A DNA stretch of 64,000 nucleotides, from positions 2,108,001-2,172,000 of the forward strand of contig CP091725.1 in assembly GCA_022009815.1 (NCBI GenBank), read 5' to 3'. Within the stretch, counting starts at the first letter, position 1. Each line of letters begins with the position of its first letter. A program made the position numbers and the translations under genes. The stretch comes from Bacteroidales bacterium. GTDB lineage: Bacteria > Bacteroidota > Bacteroidia > Bacteroidales > Muribaculaceae. The notes below the pieces were generated by a model. That model did no database searches, was not told the origin of the DNA, and saw only the letters and a program-made list of their open reading frames with translations. This document shows, piece after piece, positions 46,335 through 55,996 of this stretch.

Positions 46335-46633
46335 TACAAAACAATCGACAATATAAGAACTTTTATTCAAAAATAATAACTTATAAATGTGTTTTTTTAG
46401 ATTATTAAGAGTTTTTGTGCCTTGTAGGCAACAAAAGAGCGGAGATAGCCAGAGTTGTTCCTTGCGAGAATAAATTCTGCACAAAATATGCACACCATCT
46501 CCATTTTTGTGGCTTACAAAAGTTAAATACGTTAAATCTTCGTCATTTTCATCCTCCATTAAATCCATGCAATCACTTTTCTACCGTTTTAATCAAAACA
46601 AATTGGTACACAATAAGTTGCAAATACTTACAG
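46335..46633. other. Right end of the mobile element, non-coding
   Basis: No gene supported in 300 bp. The last 70 bp are AT-rich up to the junction with the BspA-like gene at 46634 and presumably contain integrase core and arm sites. Confidence 0.45.
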
Positions 46634-47176
46634 TGTAGAAACCTTGAGTCGGTTAAAATACCTAATACGGTGACCTCCATCAAACATCGTGCCTTTCAGT
46701 ATTGCTGCAATCTTGAATCCATCATAATACCAAGTTCGGTGAATAGCATCGGAATTAGTGCATTCAGTGAGTGCAAGGCGTTGAAGGACGTTTATTGTCA
46801 GGCAGTGAATGTTCCGGAAACGCATTCGAGCGCATTTAATAATTCGCCTATAGAAAAAATGACGCTCTATGTGCCGGGCGAGTCGATGAATGCATACAAG
46901 ACTACCGACCCCTGGAGCGGATTCGGCAAATTCCAGACTCTCACCACTGGCATCGAAAAGACTGAGACTGCCGCTAAGCCAATGATTACGACTGCCGACG
47001 GACAAATCGCCGTATCCGGTCTCAGCGGCAACGCTACCATCCAGGTGTTATCTCTCGACGGCAAGCTGCTCGACAGCACAAACGCCACTGACGGCATCGC
47101 CACTCTGAATGCCCAGCCTGGCGAGGTGGTAATCGTGAAGGTTGGCACGGAGAGCTACAAGGTGGTTGTAAGATAA
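46634..47176 (+). pseudogene. BspA-like protein, 3' part with C-terminal sorting-type domain
   Basis: From the TGT codon at 46634 the frame reads CRNLESVKIPNTVTSIKHRAF and CCNLESIIIPSSVNSIGISAF, two BspA repeats, then CKALKDVYCQAVNVPETHSSAF and LYVPGESMNAYKTTDPWSGF. The protein ends with a beta-rich C-terminal domain (ITTADGQIAVSGLSGNATIQVLSLDGKLL...VVIVKVGTESYKVVVR) like those used for type IX secretion or anchoring. It has no start of its own; the in-frame ATG upstream lies in element DNA. It completes the gene beginning at 25072. Confidence 0.85.
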
Positions 47177-47188
47177 ATCCCTTTGCAC

Positions 47189-47234
47189 AGACAGGCGAGT
47201 TGACATGAATGGTGCCAACTCGTCTGTTTTTTTT
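47189..47234 (+). terminator. Terminator of the BspA-like gene
   Basis: ACAGGCGAGTTG / CAACTCGTCTGT stem followed by a T8 run. Confidence 0.85.
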
Positions 47235-47271
47235 ACCCATCCTAACCGTCCCAAAGGGAAGGGATAAGTTA

Positions 47272-47371
47272 TTCTGCAACTCTTGTGTTGCCACTCTCGG
47301 CCGGTAAGACCGCTGTGGCAGTGAGCGCAGGAGTCTATGTCGTGAACGGACAGAAAGTAATTGTAAAATAG
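47272..47371 (+). pseudogene. Degenerate C-terminal domain fragment
   Basis: The tail AVAVSAGVYVVNGQKVIVK with its stop at 47369-47371 is the last strand of a BspA/type IX C-terminal domain without a body. It is a leftover of an earlier tandem gene or a recombination scar. Confidence 0.55.
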
Positions 47372-47383
47372 TCGCGATAACCC

Positions 47384-47421
47384 GAAGGCAGGATTGGGCG
47401 GTTGCCCAGTCTTGCCTTTTC
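47384..47421 (+). terminator. Hairpin after the first degenerate fragment
   Basis: GAAGGCAGGATTGGGC / GCCCAGTCTTGCCTTTTC stem with short T tail. Confidence 0.7.
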
Positions 47422-47434
47422 TATCTGAAAAATT

Positions 47435-47617
47435 ATGCAATCAAAAGCTGTCCCATGCAGATTCTATATCAAGATTAATGCAGAAGGCAAAACAGCCGAC
47501 ATTTACACGCCAGACGGACGTCTGGTCGCCTCTCATCTTTGCTCGTCGTCGGCAGACAGGCTATCAGTGCAGAAGGGAGCATATCTTGTCAAGGTTTGGG
47601 AAATACGACAAAAGTGA
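47435..47617 (+). pseudogene. Second degenerate C-terminal domain fragment
   Basis: About 60 codons (CRFYIKINAEGKTADIYTPDGRLVASHLC...LSVQKGAYLVKVWEIRQK) resemble the C-terminal sorting domain (I.YN..G..V...; GAYLVKV) but lack any upstream protein. Probably a decayed gene end. Confidence 0.55.
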
Positions 47618-47652
47618 TAGTTTATTAGACGGGACAGCCAACCCTTATGCAT

Positions 47653-47692
47653 AGGCGGCACGGCGCGGATTTGCGGTGTGCCGCCTGTTTTT
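47653..47692 (+). terminator. Terminator-like hairpin before greA
   Basis: AGGCGGCAC / GTGCCGCCT stem followed by a T-rich run. Confidence 0.7.
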
Positions 47693-47716
47693 TGTAGAAT
47701 AAATTTGGTGTTTTTA

Positions 47717-47748
47717 TTTGCTTTTCATAAAAGTTAGGCTTACCTTTG
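47717..47748 (+). promoter_or_regulatory. Promoter of greA
   Basis: TTTG (47717-47720) and TACCTTTG (47741-47748), separated by 20 nt, match both Bacteroidetes promoter elements. The start of transcription would be near 47755, giving a leader of about 88 nt. Confidence 0.7.
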
Positions 47749-47771
47749 TCTCAGAAACATAATAACGACAG

Positions 47772-47819
47772 AAGAGGGGTCTCGATCATGCGCTGGTAGA
47801 GATTCTCTTTTTATTTTAC
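47772..47819 (+). promoter_or_regulatory. Attenuator-like hairpin in the greA leader
   Basis: AGAGGGGTCTC and GAGATTCTCT pair with a small internal loop and are followed by TTTTTATTTT, between promoter and start codon. Premature termination in the leader could let GreA activity or elongation rate adjust its own expression, as known for E. coli greA. Confidence 0.5.
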
Positions 47820-47842
47820 TAATTTTAAAAATAAATTTCGAT

Positions 47843-48315
47843 ATGGCAATTACCTACATGACCAAGGATGGTTATGACAAAAAGATGAAGGAAATCGCTT
47901 ACCTTGAAAGCGTTGAGCGTCCCCGCATTTCTGCTGCCATTGCCGAGGCTCGCGATAAGGGCGACCTTTCGGAGAATTCCGAGTATGATGCCGCGAAGGA
48001 AGCGCAAGGTATGCTTGAAATGAAAATCTCGCAACTAAAGATATGCTCGCGAGCGCACGCATCATCGACGAGGCTAAACTCAACACCGACGAGGTGCAGA
48101 TCATGAACACCGTGACCATCAAAAACACCAAGAACGGGGCTACAATGGCGTATACCATCGTTGCCGACTCGGAGGCTAACCTCAAGGAGAAGAAAATCGC
48201 TTCGAGCACACCGATAGCCAAGGGCTTGCTCGGAAAGCGCGTGGGCGACATCGTGGAAATCAAGGTGCCGCAGGGCGTTATGACTTTTGAAATCGTTAAA
48301 ATCGAGATATTGTAA
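47843..48315 (+). CDS. greA: Transcription elongation factor GreA, frameshift near 48037
   Basis: N-terminal coiled coil: YMTKDGYDKKMKEIAYLESVERPRISAAIAEARDKGDLSENSEYDAAKEAQGMLE (acidic tip DLSENSEYD intact). One A is missing at 48037-48039 (CTAAAGAT for CTAAAAGAT), after which LKDMLASARIIDEAK and the FKBP-like domain (IASSTPIAKGLLGKRVGDIVEIKVPQG) follow to 48315. Repaired length is about 157 residues, the normal size. GreA rescues backtracked RNA polymerase. Its stop overlaps the HIT gene start (TAATG). Confidence 0.93.
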
Positions 48316-48706
48316 TGGCAACTATTTCAGTAAAATCATTGCGGGCGAGATTCCGTGCTACAAGGTGGCGGAGGATGAGAAAAACTTTGCTTTTCTCGAC
48401 ATCAACCCGGTGAACAAGGGGCATGTGCTTGTGGTGCCCAAGACGGAGAACGACTATATCTTCAACCTTTCAGACGACGACTATCAGTCGCTGACGATGT
48501 TTGCGCGCCGTGTGGCGAAGGCCATCGACAAGGCGTTGCCGTGCAAGCGTGTGGGCGTTGCGGTGATTGGTCTTGAAGTGCCTCACGCGCATATCCATCT
48601 GATTCCTATCGTTGAGGAGAAGGATATGTATTTCGACAAGCAGAAACTTACGCTTCCGGCGGAGGAGATGCAGGCCATCGCCGATGCTATCGCGAAGGAG
48701 ATGTAA
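48315..48706 (+). CDS. HIT family nucleotide hydrolase, frameshift near 48325
   Basis: From ATG 48315 the start MAT is followed, after restoring one T at 48325-48327 (ACTATTTCAG to ACTATTTTCAG), by IFSKIIAGEIPCYKVAEDEKNFAFLDINPVNKGHVLVVPK. The histidine triad HAHIHLIP is near residue 100. Repaired length is about 130 residues. HIT proteins of this type (HINT/Hit) cleave AMP from adenosine phosphoramidates or Ap4A. The greA-HIT pair is translationally overlapped and ends in its own terminator. Confidence 0.9.
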
Positions 48707-48728
48707 AAAAAATATCGTACAGATGAGG

Positions 48729-48760
48729 AGCGGGCAGTGCCGATGGCGCTGCCCGCTTTC
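48729..48760 (+). terminator. Terminator of greA-HIT
   Basis: AGCGGGCAG / CTGCCCGCT stem plus short T-rich tail, 22 bp after the HIT stop. Confidence 0.7.
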
Positions 48761-48818
48761 CATATATGCGCTCCTGTAGTGGAGTCGCTACGGCACGACG
48801 ATGCGAGGCGTATGGGCA

Positions 48819-48849
48819 CAAAAAAAGCCTCCTTGAGGGGAGGCTTTTG
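48819..48849 (-). terminator. Terminator of the large secreted protein gene
   Basis: AAAAGCCTCC / GGAGGCTTTT with A-run on the plus strand (U-run for minus-strand transcripts), 17 bp past the stop. Confidence 0.8.
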
Positions 48850-48865
48850 ATGGGATGAAGAAAAG

Positions 48866-51800
48866 TTATTTCTTTATGATGCGAGTGGTGGCGATGCCGT
48901 TGGCTGTTGCCACGCGCACTACGTATACGCCAGGGGCGAGGCTGTCGACGTTTGCTTGCTGTCCGACGGCTGTTGCCACGAGGTTTCCGGCAGCGTTGTA
49001 GATGCTTATCTGCGAGTCGGCGTCAGCGCCGTTGACAAAGAGTGTCGAGGCAACCGGGTTAGGGTAGACAGTCACTTTGTTGTCTGCATTCACGCTGTCG
49101 ACGCCACCGAAGTTTGTGAAGTGCTCAAAGTAGAAGTCGTCGAAGAATGCAGCCAGTCCGTCTTTCACGGTGTGGCGCACAGCGACATATATCTTCTGAC
49201 CGGCATATTTGCTGAGGTCCACGGTGTAGTGCTCCCACGTTTCCTTGTTGAAGTAAGGCATTGTGGTTGTAGGCATTACGGATGTGAAGCTTGCCGTGTT
49301 GGTGTTGTCGGTAGTTGATACGAGCACCTCCACGCAGCTTTGCGCGCAAGGGTAGATTGCGAGAGTCGACTCCCAGTTGCGGGCGTAGAAGTGGAATTTC
49401 GACTTGTCGGTGGCGGTGAGCTGCTGGCTGATCAACCAGTCGTCGACAGTTGTGCCTTCGTCCTGTGAGGCGATAGCCACGAGTGTCTGGTTTCCGCTTA
49501 CCGGGTCGAGCACGCCGTTCCAGTCAGAGTTCTGCTGCACGGTGAATGCCGTAGCCGCTCCGCGTTGCGGATAGTTCATGCTCGTCATCGGCTTTGTGAG
49601 CAGGCGGTCAACGTCGATTGTGGTGAATCCCTCAGGAGCGAGAGCGCCCGGAGTGTCGTTCTCAAAGTCGTAGTAGTGTGAGTCGGCGGCCATGGCCAAG
49701 CCGGTCACCGGCATAGAGATTGAGTATCCGCCATCGAATTCCACAACGAGGTTGTCGTCGACCTGAGCCTCAGCGTTGAGCGCGCTGAACGTGATAGAGA
49801 AAGCGGCACCCTTCTTCGGCTCGAGCGTTGTTCCGGCAGCGAGGTCGGTTGTGAAGTTATCGGTTGAGAATTTCGCCGATTTTATAGTCAGCGCAGTGCT
49901 GCCCTCGTTGATTACCGAGAATTTCGGAGTAGAGTTTACAGTCTTGTAGTAGTTGACCGTGCCGGCGTTCCAATCCGTAGCGTTGAACGACGCCTTGGTG
50001 TCGGCAGAAGTGGTCACCGTGATAAGGTCGAGACCCACGCCCTTCGCGTTGTCGTAGTCGTGTCCCACGTAGCGCCAGCGGAAAGTCACCGTCTTGCCCG
50101 CGTAGGCAGCGAGGTTTACGGTTTCGAGATACCAGTAGCGGTCGTCGGAGTTGTCGGAGAGCACAGCCAACTGATGCCATTCGCCGCCGTCGAGCACCTC
50201 AAAGAAGCAAGCGTCGACACCGTTGTCGGCAGTCGATGGGTTCTGTCGTAGACCCGTCTCGTCTTTCAGCAGGCTTACAGGCATAGCGTTGCCCCAGTAG
50301 AAGCTCATCTGCAGATTTGAGCCGGCAGGGATTTTGAAGTCGGGCGTTACGAGCTGCGACGATTTGTTGGCAACGTTGCAGCCCACCGATGCGCTGTATT
50401 TACCCTCAAACGGTTCCACCTTGTTGGTAGTAGACCATTTCGTGTAGCTGTCGTATTCCACGTTCCAACCTGTCGGCGGCTCGTTTCCGCTTTCAAAGTT
50501 TTCAGTCCACGGGAATGTGCTTATCGTCTGGTCGGCGATGGTAGTGAAAGTCCACACAGTTGCATTTTCGGCGTCGCCCTGCGCGTTGTAGGGCACCACC
50601 TTCCAGTTGTAGGTAGTGGCATAGTCGGCAGAGGCGATTACATAAGAAGTTGCGTTGCCGAGGTCTTGTCCGTTGACAAGGTTTGTGGCAGCGGCGTCAG
50701 AGCCCACATATAGCTTGTATCCGTCGGCGAAGAGCGCCGGACGCCATGTCAGCGTTATGTTTGTTGTAAAGGTTTTCCGACTTGTCGGCAGGCGAGACGA
50801 GAGTTGCCTCGGCAGGCTTGCCGCCGGTGCCGTAGAGCGGCGGAAGGATGATAGCGTCGATGAAAGCCACCGATGTCTCAGGAATGTTGTCGGAGTCGCT
50901 GATGTCCACGGCGCTGTATGCCCAGCGCAGCAGGCAGTTGTCAGATGCCGGCGAGCCGAGGTTTACGCTCACCTTCTCCAGAGCGTTGTAGTTTGTCGAT
51001 TCCCATACGGTCGACCACGTAGCGCCGCCGTCTTTCGAGAATTCGAGCGTCACGTCGTTGTCGGGCACGGCATTTTCCTCGTCGGAGTCAAACTCGTTGA
51101 AGGCAGAGAATGCCACCGAGTGAGCGCCTGTCGACATGTCGAGGCGTGGAGTGGTCAGATAGCTTGCGCCGTCGAGCGTCACCGAAGCGTAGGCGGTGTA
51201 GTCGCCCTCGATGGAATAATTCGACGCCTTCCATCCGTTTCCGGTCCATCCGGCAGGCGGACATCCGTTCTCGAAGCCCTCGAAAGTGTATCCGTCGGGC
51301 AGCGCCACCTTTGTTGCGAGCACCTTTATCTGCAGGTCGCCGCCGGTGGTGTGCAGCGTCACGTAGCCGCTCTGCGGAGTGGTGAGCGCGGCGGTGTAGC
51401 TGAGCTTGAAGTCGAGCGATGCGTTGGCGTCGAGGTCTACCACAGCTGGGTCGATTGTCGAGCCAATGCCCTGCGGGTAGTCGATGCTTGTGATTTTCAA
51501 GCCGCTCTTGCCCTCGTTTAAGAGTGATCACATCGGAGAACATTTTTGAGTCCATATACACCTCTCCGAAGTTGTACTGCTTCTTCGACAGCACACCCTT
51601 AGGGCCGGTGGCAGGCGTGAACTGCTTCACCACCACGTTGTCGATGTCGAGCACGTTGGCAGTGGCCTTGAGCATCTTGTAGACAAACGCCACCTTGATG
51701 TTCTTACCCTGCCATTTGCTCAGGTCGATCATCGTTTTGTAGGTAGTCCAAGCAGTCCACGGATATGGGACGTTGCCGTTCTCCTTCAGCTGTGTTGCGT

Positions 51801-52248
51801 TGTTGAACGACCAAATAGTCTCGGCTCCCTCCACGTTGCCATCGGTCACGATGCGCACCTGGAAGTCGTACTTGCCCTCGTCGATGGCAGCCTTCGACGC
51901 CGCCATCCAGTCGAACGACAGCTGATAAGTGTTGTCGAGGTTGAGCTCCGGAGTGAGGAGGATTTCCTCGCGCGGACCCTCGCCGCCGTCCTCACCGCCT
52001 GTAAACATCGGGCTGTCGACCGACGCGCAGTGGGTGCCGGTCATCGTGCCTTTCTCATAATAGTATACGTTCCACCGATACCTGTCGTTGTTTCCCGTGT
52101 AGGAGTCGACGGTCGACCAACCGTCAGGGAAGTTTGGACTGTACTGGTCGGTGCTTGTCGTTTCAAACCCCTCGTTGAGGATGGTTTGAGCCGAGGCGGC
52201 GGCTGGGAGTGCCGCCAACATCGCCAGGGCGAGATAAAATCTTTTCAT
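48866..52248 (-). CDS. Large secreted choice-of-anchor-J/FnIII protein with type IX C-terminal domain, two frameshifts
   Basis: One gene of about 1,129 codons read in three frames. Signal peptide MKRFYLALAMLAALPAAASAQ, then repeated choice-of-anchor-J (MAM-like) units: ILNEGFETTS...IDNVVVKQF; GFENGCPPAGWTG...AFIDAIILPP; WTENFESGNEPPTGWNVEY. FnIII-like linkers lie between (ATLVSPADKS...). The end is a typical sorting domain (VTVYPNPVASTLFVNG...YNAAGNLVATA...GVYVVRVATANGIATTRIIKK). Breaks at 51517-51519 and 50760-50762 are both AAAAAC to AAAC contractions. Restoring them gives TLKNEGKSGLKIT and LYNKNITLTWRPALFADGY. Likely cell-surface, with carbohydrate or protein binding. Confidence 0.85.
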
Positions 52249-52312
52249 AATTGCACTATGTTGATTAATAAATTATTGTATTTCCTTGCTTTTGCATATT
52301 ATTTAGTAACTG

Positions 52313-52320
52313 CAAAGATA
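52313..52320 (-). promoter_or_regulatory. -7 box of the secreted protein gene
   Basis: TATCTTTG on the minus strand, 65 bp before the start codon. Confidence 0.6.
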
Positions 52321-52490
52321 CTAAAAAATATTGGTTCACCAACTCGAAATGTCTTTTGACTGGTATATTTTATAGCAAATTGCTTGAATTTTGTCTACGT
52401 TTGGCGCGTCTGTTGGCGTGGTTTTATGTGTGGGTGACCGCTTTCGCGGTCGTGGAGGGGTGGCTACTTGTGGAGTTGGGTGGAAATGGC

Positions 52491-52498
52491 TACCTTTG
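52491..52498 (+). promoter_or_regulatory. -7 box of ftfL
   Basis: TACCTTTG, 22 bp before the ATG at 52520. The reading frame is open further upstream, but this box fixes the start. Confidence 0.65.
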
Positions 52499-52519
52499 CA
52501 CATAAATTTGAGAAAAGCG

Positions 52520-54186
52520 ATGAAATCAGACATAGAAATAGCGCGCAGCGTGGCGATGGACCGCATCGAAAAGGTTGCCGAGCGTGCCGGCATCGACGCC
52601 GAGTGCCTCGACCATTACGGTAAGTATATAGCTAAACTGCCCCTGTCGATTGTCGACGAGGCGAAGGTGAAGAAGAGCAGGCTGATTCTTGTCACGGCAA
52701 TCACCGCCACTAAGGCCGGCATCGGCAAGACGACGGTGTCGGTGGGGCTTGCGCTTGGGTTGAACCGCATCGGCAAGCGTGTGTCGGTGGCACTGCGCGA
52801 GCCGTCGCTGGGACCGTGTTTCGGCGTCAAGGGCGGCGCTGCCGGCGGCGGTTATGCCCAGGTGGTTCCGATGGAGAAGATAAACCTTCATTTCACGGGC
52901 GATTTCCATGCCATCACGTCAGCCCACAATATGATTTCCGCGTTGCTCGACAATTATCTGTATCAGCATGAGGCAGAGGGGTTTGGGCTGAAGACGGTGG
53001 TTTGGCGGCGCGTGCTCGACGTCAACGACCGTGCGCTTCGCGATGTGGTGATTGGTCTTGGTCCGCGCACCAACGGCGTTACGCGTCAGACGGGATTCGA
53101 CATCACTGCCGCGTCAGAGCTGATGGCTATTGTCTGCCTGGCGTCCGACCTCGCCGACCTTGAACGCCGCATCGGCAACATACTGCTGGGTTTCACCTAC
53201 GACGACAAGCCGTTCACGGTCAAGGATATGGGCGTAGAGGGCGCCATCACGGTGCTTCTGAAGGCGGCGTTGAAGCTAATCTTGTGCAGACCATCGAGCA
53301 TACGCCGGCGTTTATCCACGGCGGTCCGTTTGCCAACATAGCCCACGGCTGCAACTCCATCGTGGCGACGAAGGCAGCGATGTCGTGCAGCGACTATGTG
53401 GTCACCGAGGCAGGGTTCAGCGCCGACCTCGGAGCGGAGAAGTTTTACGACATCAAGTGCCGCAAGTCGGGACTGCAGCCGAGCCTCACGATTCTTGTAG
53501 CCACGGTGCAGGGACTGAAGGTGCAGGGCGGCGTCGACTATGCCGTTGTCAAGGAAGAGAATGTGGCGGCCGTCGAGGCAGGCTTCGAGAATCTCGACAA
53601 GCATCTGCGCAACATCCGCAAGTTCGGGCAGACGGTGATTGTTGCCATCAACCGCTTTCCGAGCGACACCGATGCCGAGGTTGCCGCCATCGAGACGCAC
53701 TGCCGCCGTCTCAGCGTAGGGTTTGCCGTCAACCGGGCGTTTTCCGAGGGCGGTGCCGGCGCGGAGGAGTTGGCGCGTCTTGTGGTCGACACCATCGAGC
53801 GGGAGCCGTCGGCGTCGCTCCGCTTTGCTTATGCCGACAGCGACAGCATCGAGGAGAAGGTAGTGAAGGTTGCCACCGGGATTTACGGCGCCACGTCGGT
53901 TGTGTTCAGCACGTCGGCGCGCCGCATGATGCAGACCCTTGAGCGCAACGGCATGGGTCATTTCCCGGTGTGCATCGCCAAGACGCAGTATTCATTCTCC
54001 ACCGACCCCAAGCGCATGGGAGCCGCCGACGGCTTCGAACTTCAGGTCAACGAAGTGATTGTCAACAGCGGCGCGGAGATGATTGTTGTCGTGGCAGGCG
54101 ACATTCTCCGCATGCCCGGACTGCCGAAGAAGCCCATGGCTCTCAACATCAGAATCAAGGACGGCCTTATCGAAGGCTTGAGTTAA
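52520..54186 (+). CDS. ftfL: Formate-tetrahydrofolate ligase, frameshift near 53276
   Basis: One-carbon enzyme making 10-formyl-THF from formate, THF and ATP. It starts MKSDIEIARSVAMDRIEKVAERAG. Motifs: TAITATKAGIGKTTVSVGLALG (P-loop-like), EPSLGPCFGVKGGAAGGGYAQVVPM, LHFTGDFHAITSAHN and PAFIHGGPFANIAHGCNS. One C is missing at 53276 (AAGCTAATC for AAGCCTAATC); restoring it gives ALKPNLVQTIEHTPAFIHGG. Repaired length is about 555 residues, as expected. Monocistronic, with its own promoter and terminator. Confidence 0.95.
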
Positions 54187-54199
54187 AGGCATAAACATG

Positions 54200-54248
54200 C
54201 AAATGTCGCAGGCGCACCGGTGGGGTGGGTCTGCGACATTTCTTTTTT
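54200..54248 (+). terminator. Terminator of ftfL
   Basis: AAATGTCGCAG / CTGCGACATTT, 11-bp perfect stem, then CTTTTTT. Confidence 0.85.
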
Positions 54249-54282
54249 CAGCGCGTCGGTGCGCGCGTTTGTGTGGGGGGGA

Positions 54283-55968
54283 TTATTCCATCAGCTTGCG
54301 GTAGCGTATGCGGTGCGGCTCCACGTCGCCCATGCGTCGGCGCTTGTCCTCCTCATACTCCGTGTATGTGCCCTCGTAGAAGAACACCTGGCTGTCGCCC
54401 TCGAAGGCGAGGATGTGGGTGCAGATTCGGTCGAGGAACCATCGGTCGTGGCTCACGACTACCGCACATCCGGCAAAGTTCTCCAAGCCTTCCTCCAGCG
54501 CGCGCAGCGTGTTCACGTCAATGTCGTTGGTCGGCTCGTCGAGGAGCAGCACGTTGCCTTCCTCCTTCAGCGCCATTGCCAGGTGCAGGCGGTTGCGCTC
54601 ACCGCCGGAGAGCATACCGATTTTCTTCTCCTGGTCGGCACCCGCGAAGTTGAATTTCGAGATGTATGCGCGTGCGTTCACGTCGCGTCCGCCCATGCGG
54701 AAGAGTTCGGTGCCGCCCGACACCACCTGGTAGACCGTCTTTTCCGGGTCGAGGTCCTTGTGGTTTTGGTCGACGTAGGCAATCTTCACCGTCTCGCCCA
54801 CTTCAAAGGTACCCTTGTCGGCGTGCTCCATCCCCATGATGAGTTTGAAGAGCGTAGTTTTTCCGGCACCGTTCGGACCGATCACGCCGACAATGCCGTT
54901 AGGCGGCAGCATGAAGTTTAGGTCGTCAAACAGCACCTTGTCGCCGAAAGCCTTCGCCATGTGTTGAGCCTCGATAACCTTGTTTCCGAGGCGCGGACCG
55001 TTGGGGATGAAGATTTCGAGTTTCTCCTCGCGCTCCTTCTGGTCCTCGTTGAGCAGTCGGTCGTAGCTTGACAGGCGCGCCTTTCCTTTTGCCTGACGCG
55101 CTTTCGGCGCCATGCGAATCCATTCCAGCTCGCGTTCGAGCGTCTTGCGCCGTTTGCTTGCCTGCTTCTCCTCCTGCGCCATCCGTTTGGTCTTCTGGTC
55201 GAGCCAAGAGCTGTAGTTTCCCTTCCAGGGGATACCCTCGCCGCGGTCGAGTTCGAGAATCCATCCCGCCACGTGGTCGAGGAAGTATCGGTCGTGGGTG
55301 ATGCATATCACCGTGCCCGGATACTGTTGCAGGTGTTGCTCCAACCAGTCGATCGATTCAGCATCGAGGTGGTTGGTAGGCTCGTCGAGCAGCAGGATGT
55401 CGGGGTTTTGCAGCAGCAGTCGGCACAGCGCTACGCGTCGGCGTTCGCCACCCGACAGTGTTGCCACGTTCTGGTCTTCCGGCGGACAGCGCAGCGCGTC
55501 CATTGCGCGTTCCAGCTTGTTGTCGATGTTCCATGCGTCGGCTGCGTCGAGCTTGTCCTGCAGCTCCGCCTGCCGGTTTATCAGCTTGTCCATCTTGTCG
55601 GGGTCCTCAAGCACGTCGGGGTCGGCGAAGCTCTCGTTCACCTGGTCGAATTCCTTCAGCAGGTCGAGCACCGGCTGCACGCCCTCCTGCACGATTTCCT
55701 TGACGGTTTTCGAAGGGTCGAGTTTCGGGTCCTGCTCCAGGTATCCTACGCTGTATCCCGGGGAGAATACCACTTCTCCCTGATACTGCTTGTCGATACC
55801 CGCGATAATCTTCAGCAGCGTCGACTTTCCGGCACCGTTCAGGCCGATGATTCCGATTTTCGCGCCGTAGAAGAACGACAGGTATATGTCTTTGAGCACT
55901 TGTTTCTGTGGAGGGTAGATTTTGCTCACTCCCACCATTGAGAATATCACTTTCTTGTCGTCAGCCAT
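54283..55968 (-). CDS. ettA: Energy-dependent translational throttle protein EttA (ABC-F)
   Basis: A 561-residue ABC-F protein with two nucleotide-binding domains. First: GLNGAGKSTLLKII, LSGGERRRVALCRLL, LLLDEPTNHLDAESI. Linker with basic arm/PtIM residues (KTKRMAQEEKQASKRRKTLERELEWIRMAPKARQAK). Second: GPNGAGKTTLFKLI, LSGGERNRLHLAMAL, LLLDEPTNDIDVNTL. EttA binds the ribosomal E site and gates the first elongation steps according to ATP/ADP. Last gene of a ten-gene minus-strand run, 28 bp after def. Confidence 0.95.
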   Translation of the reverse strand: MADDKKVIFSMVGVSKIYPPQKQVLKDIYLSFFYGAKIGIIGLNGAGKSTLLKIIAGIDKQYQGEVVFSPGYSVGYLEQDPKLDPSKTVKEIVQEGVQPVLDLLKEFDQVNESFADPDVLEDPDKMDKLINRQAELQDKLDAADAWNIDNKLERAMDALRCPPEDQNVATLSGGERRRVALCRLLLQNPDILLLDEPTNHLDAESIDWLEQHLQQYPGTVICITHDRYFLDHVAGWILELDRGEGIPWKGNYSSWLDQKTKRMAQEEKQASKRRKTLERELEWIRMAPKARQAKGKARLSSYDRLLNEDQKEREEKLEIFIPNGPRLGNKVIEAQHMAKAFGDKVLFDDLNFMLPPNGIVGVIGPNGAGKTTLFKLIMGMEHADKGTFEVGETVKIAYVDQNHKDLDPEKTVYQVVSGGTELFRMGGRDVNARAYISKFNFAGADQEKKIGMLSGGERNRLHLAMALKEEGNVLLLDEPTNDIDVNTLRALEEGLENFAGCAVVVSHDRWFLDRICTHILAFEGDSQVFFYEGTYTEYEEDKRRRMGDVEPHRIRYRKLME

Positions 55969-55996
55969 AATTTTTTCTGATTTTGGTTGATGTTTC

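Larger units (their letters stand above)
25591..46635. mobile_element. Tn4555/NBU-like mobilizable element carrying cfxA and a defence operon
   Basis: About 21 kb inserted in a BspA-like gene. The element has a zinc-ribbon/HTH protein, tyrosine integrase, excisionase, RepA-like ATPase, primase, oriT-like region and MobV relaxase, the gene set of Bacteroides mobilizable transposons (Tn4555, NBU1), with cfxA as in Tn4555. It lacks conjugation genes and so would need a helper. Boundaries are inferred from the host gene: both flanks are in frame and join at a shared TGT Cys codon (25591-25593 and 46634-46636) to recreate an LRR with correct spacing. The right half is clearly AT-richer than the host. 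Confidence 0.85.

Noticed and set aside
46299..46568. Small minus-strand gene before the HTH regulator
   Set aside because: It overlaps the promoter of the defence operon and has no domain or coding signal.
46415..47176. Complete gene starting in the element's right end
   Set aside because: The first 73 codons come from AT-rich element DNA without signal peptide or LRR pattern. The real gene begins at 25,072.
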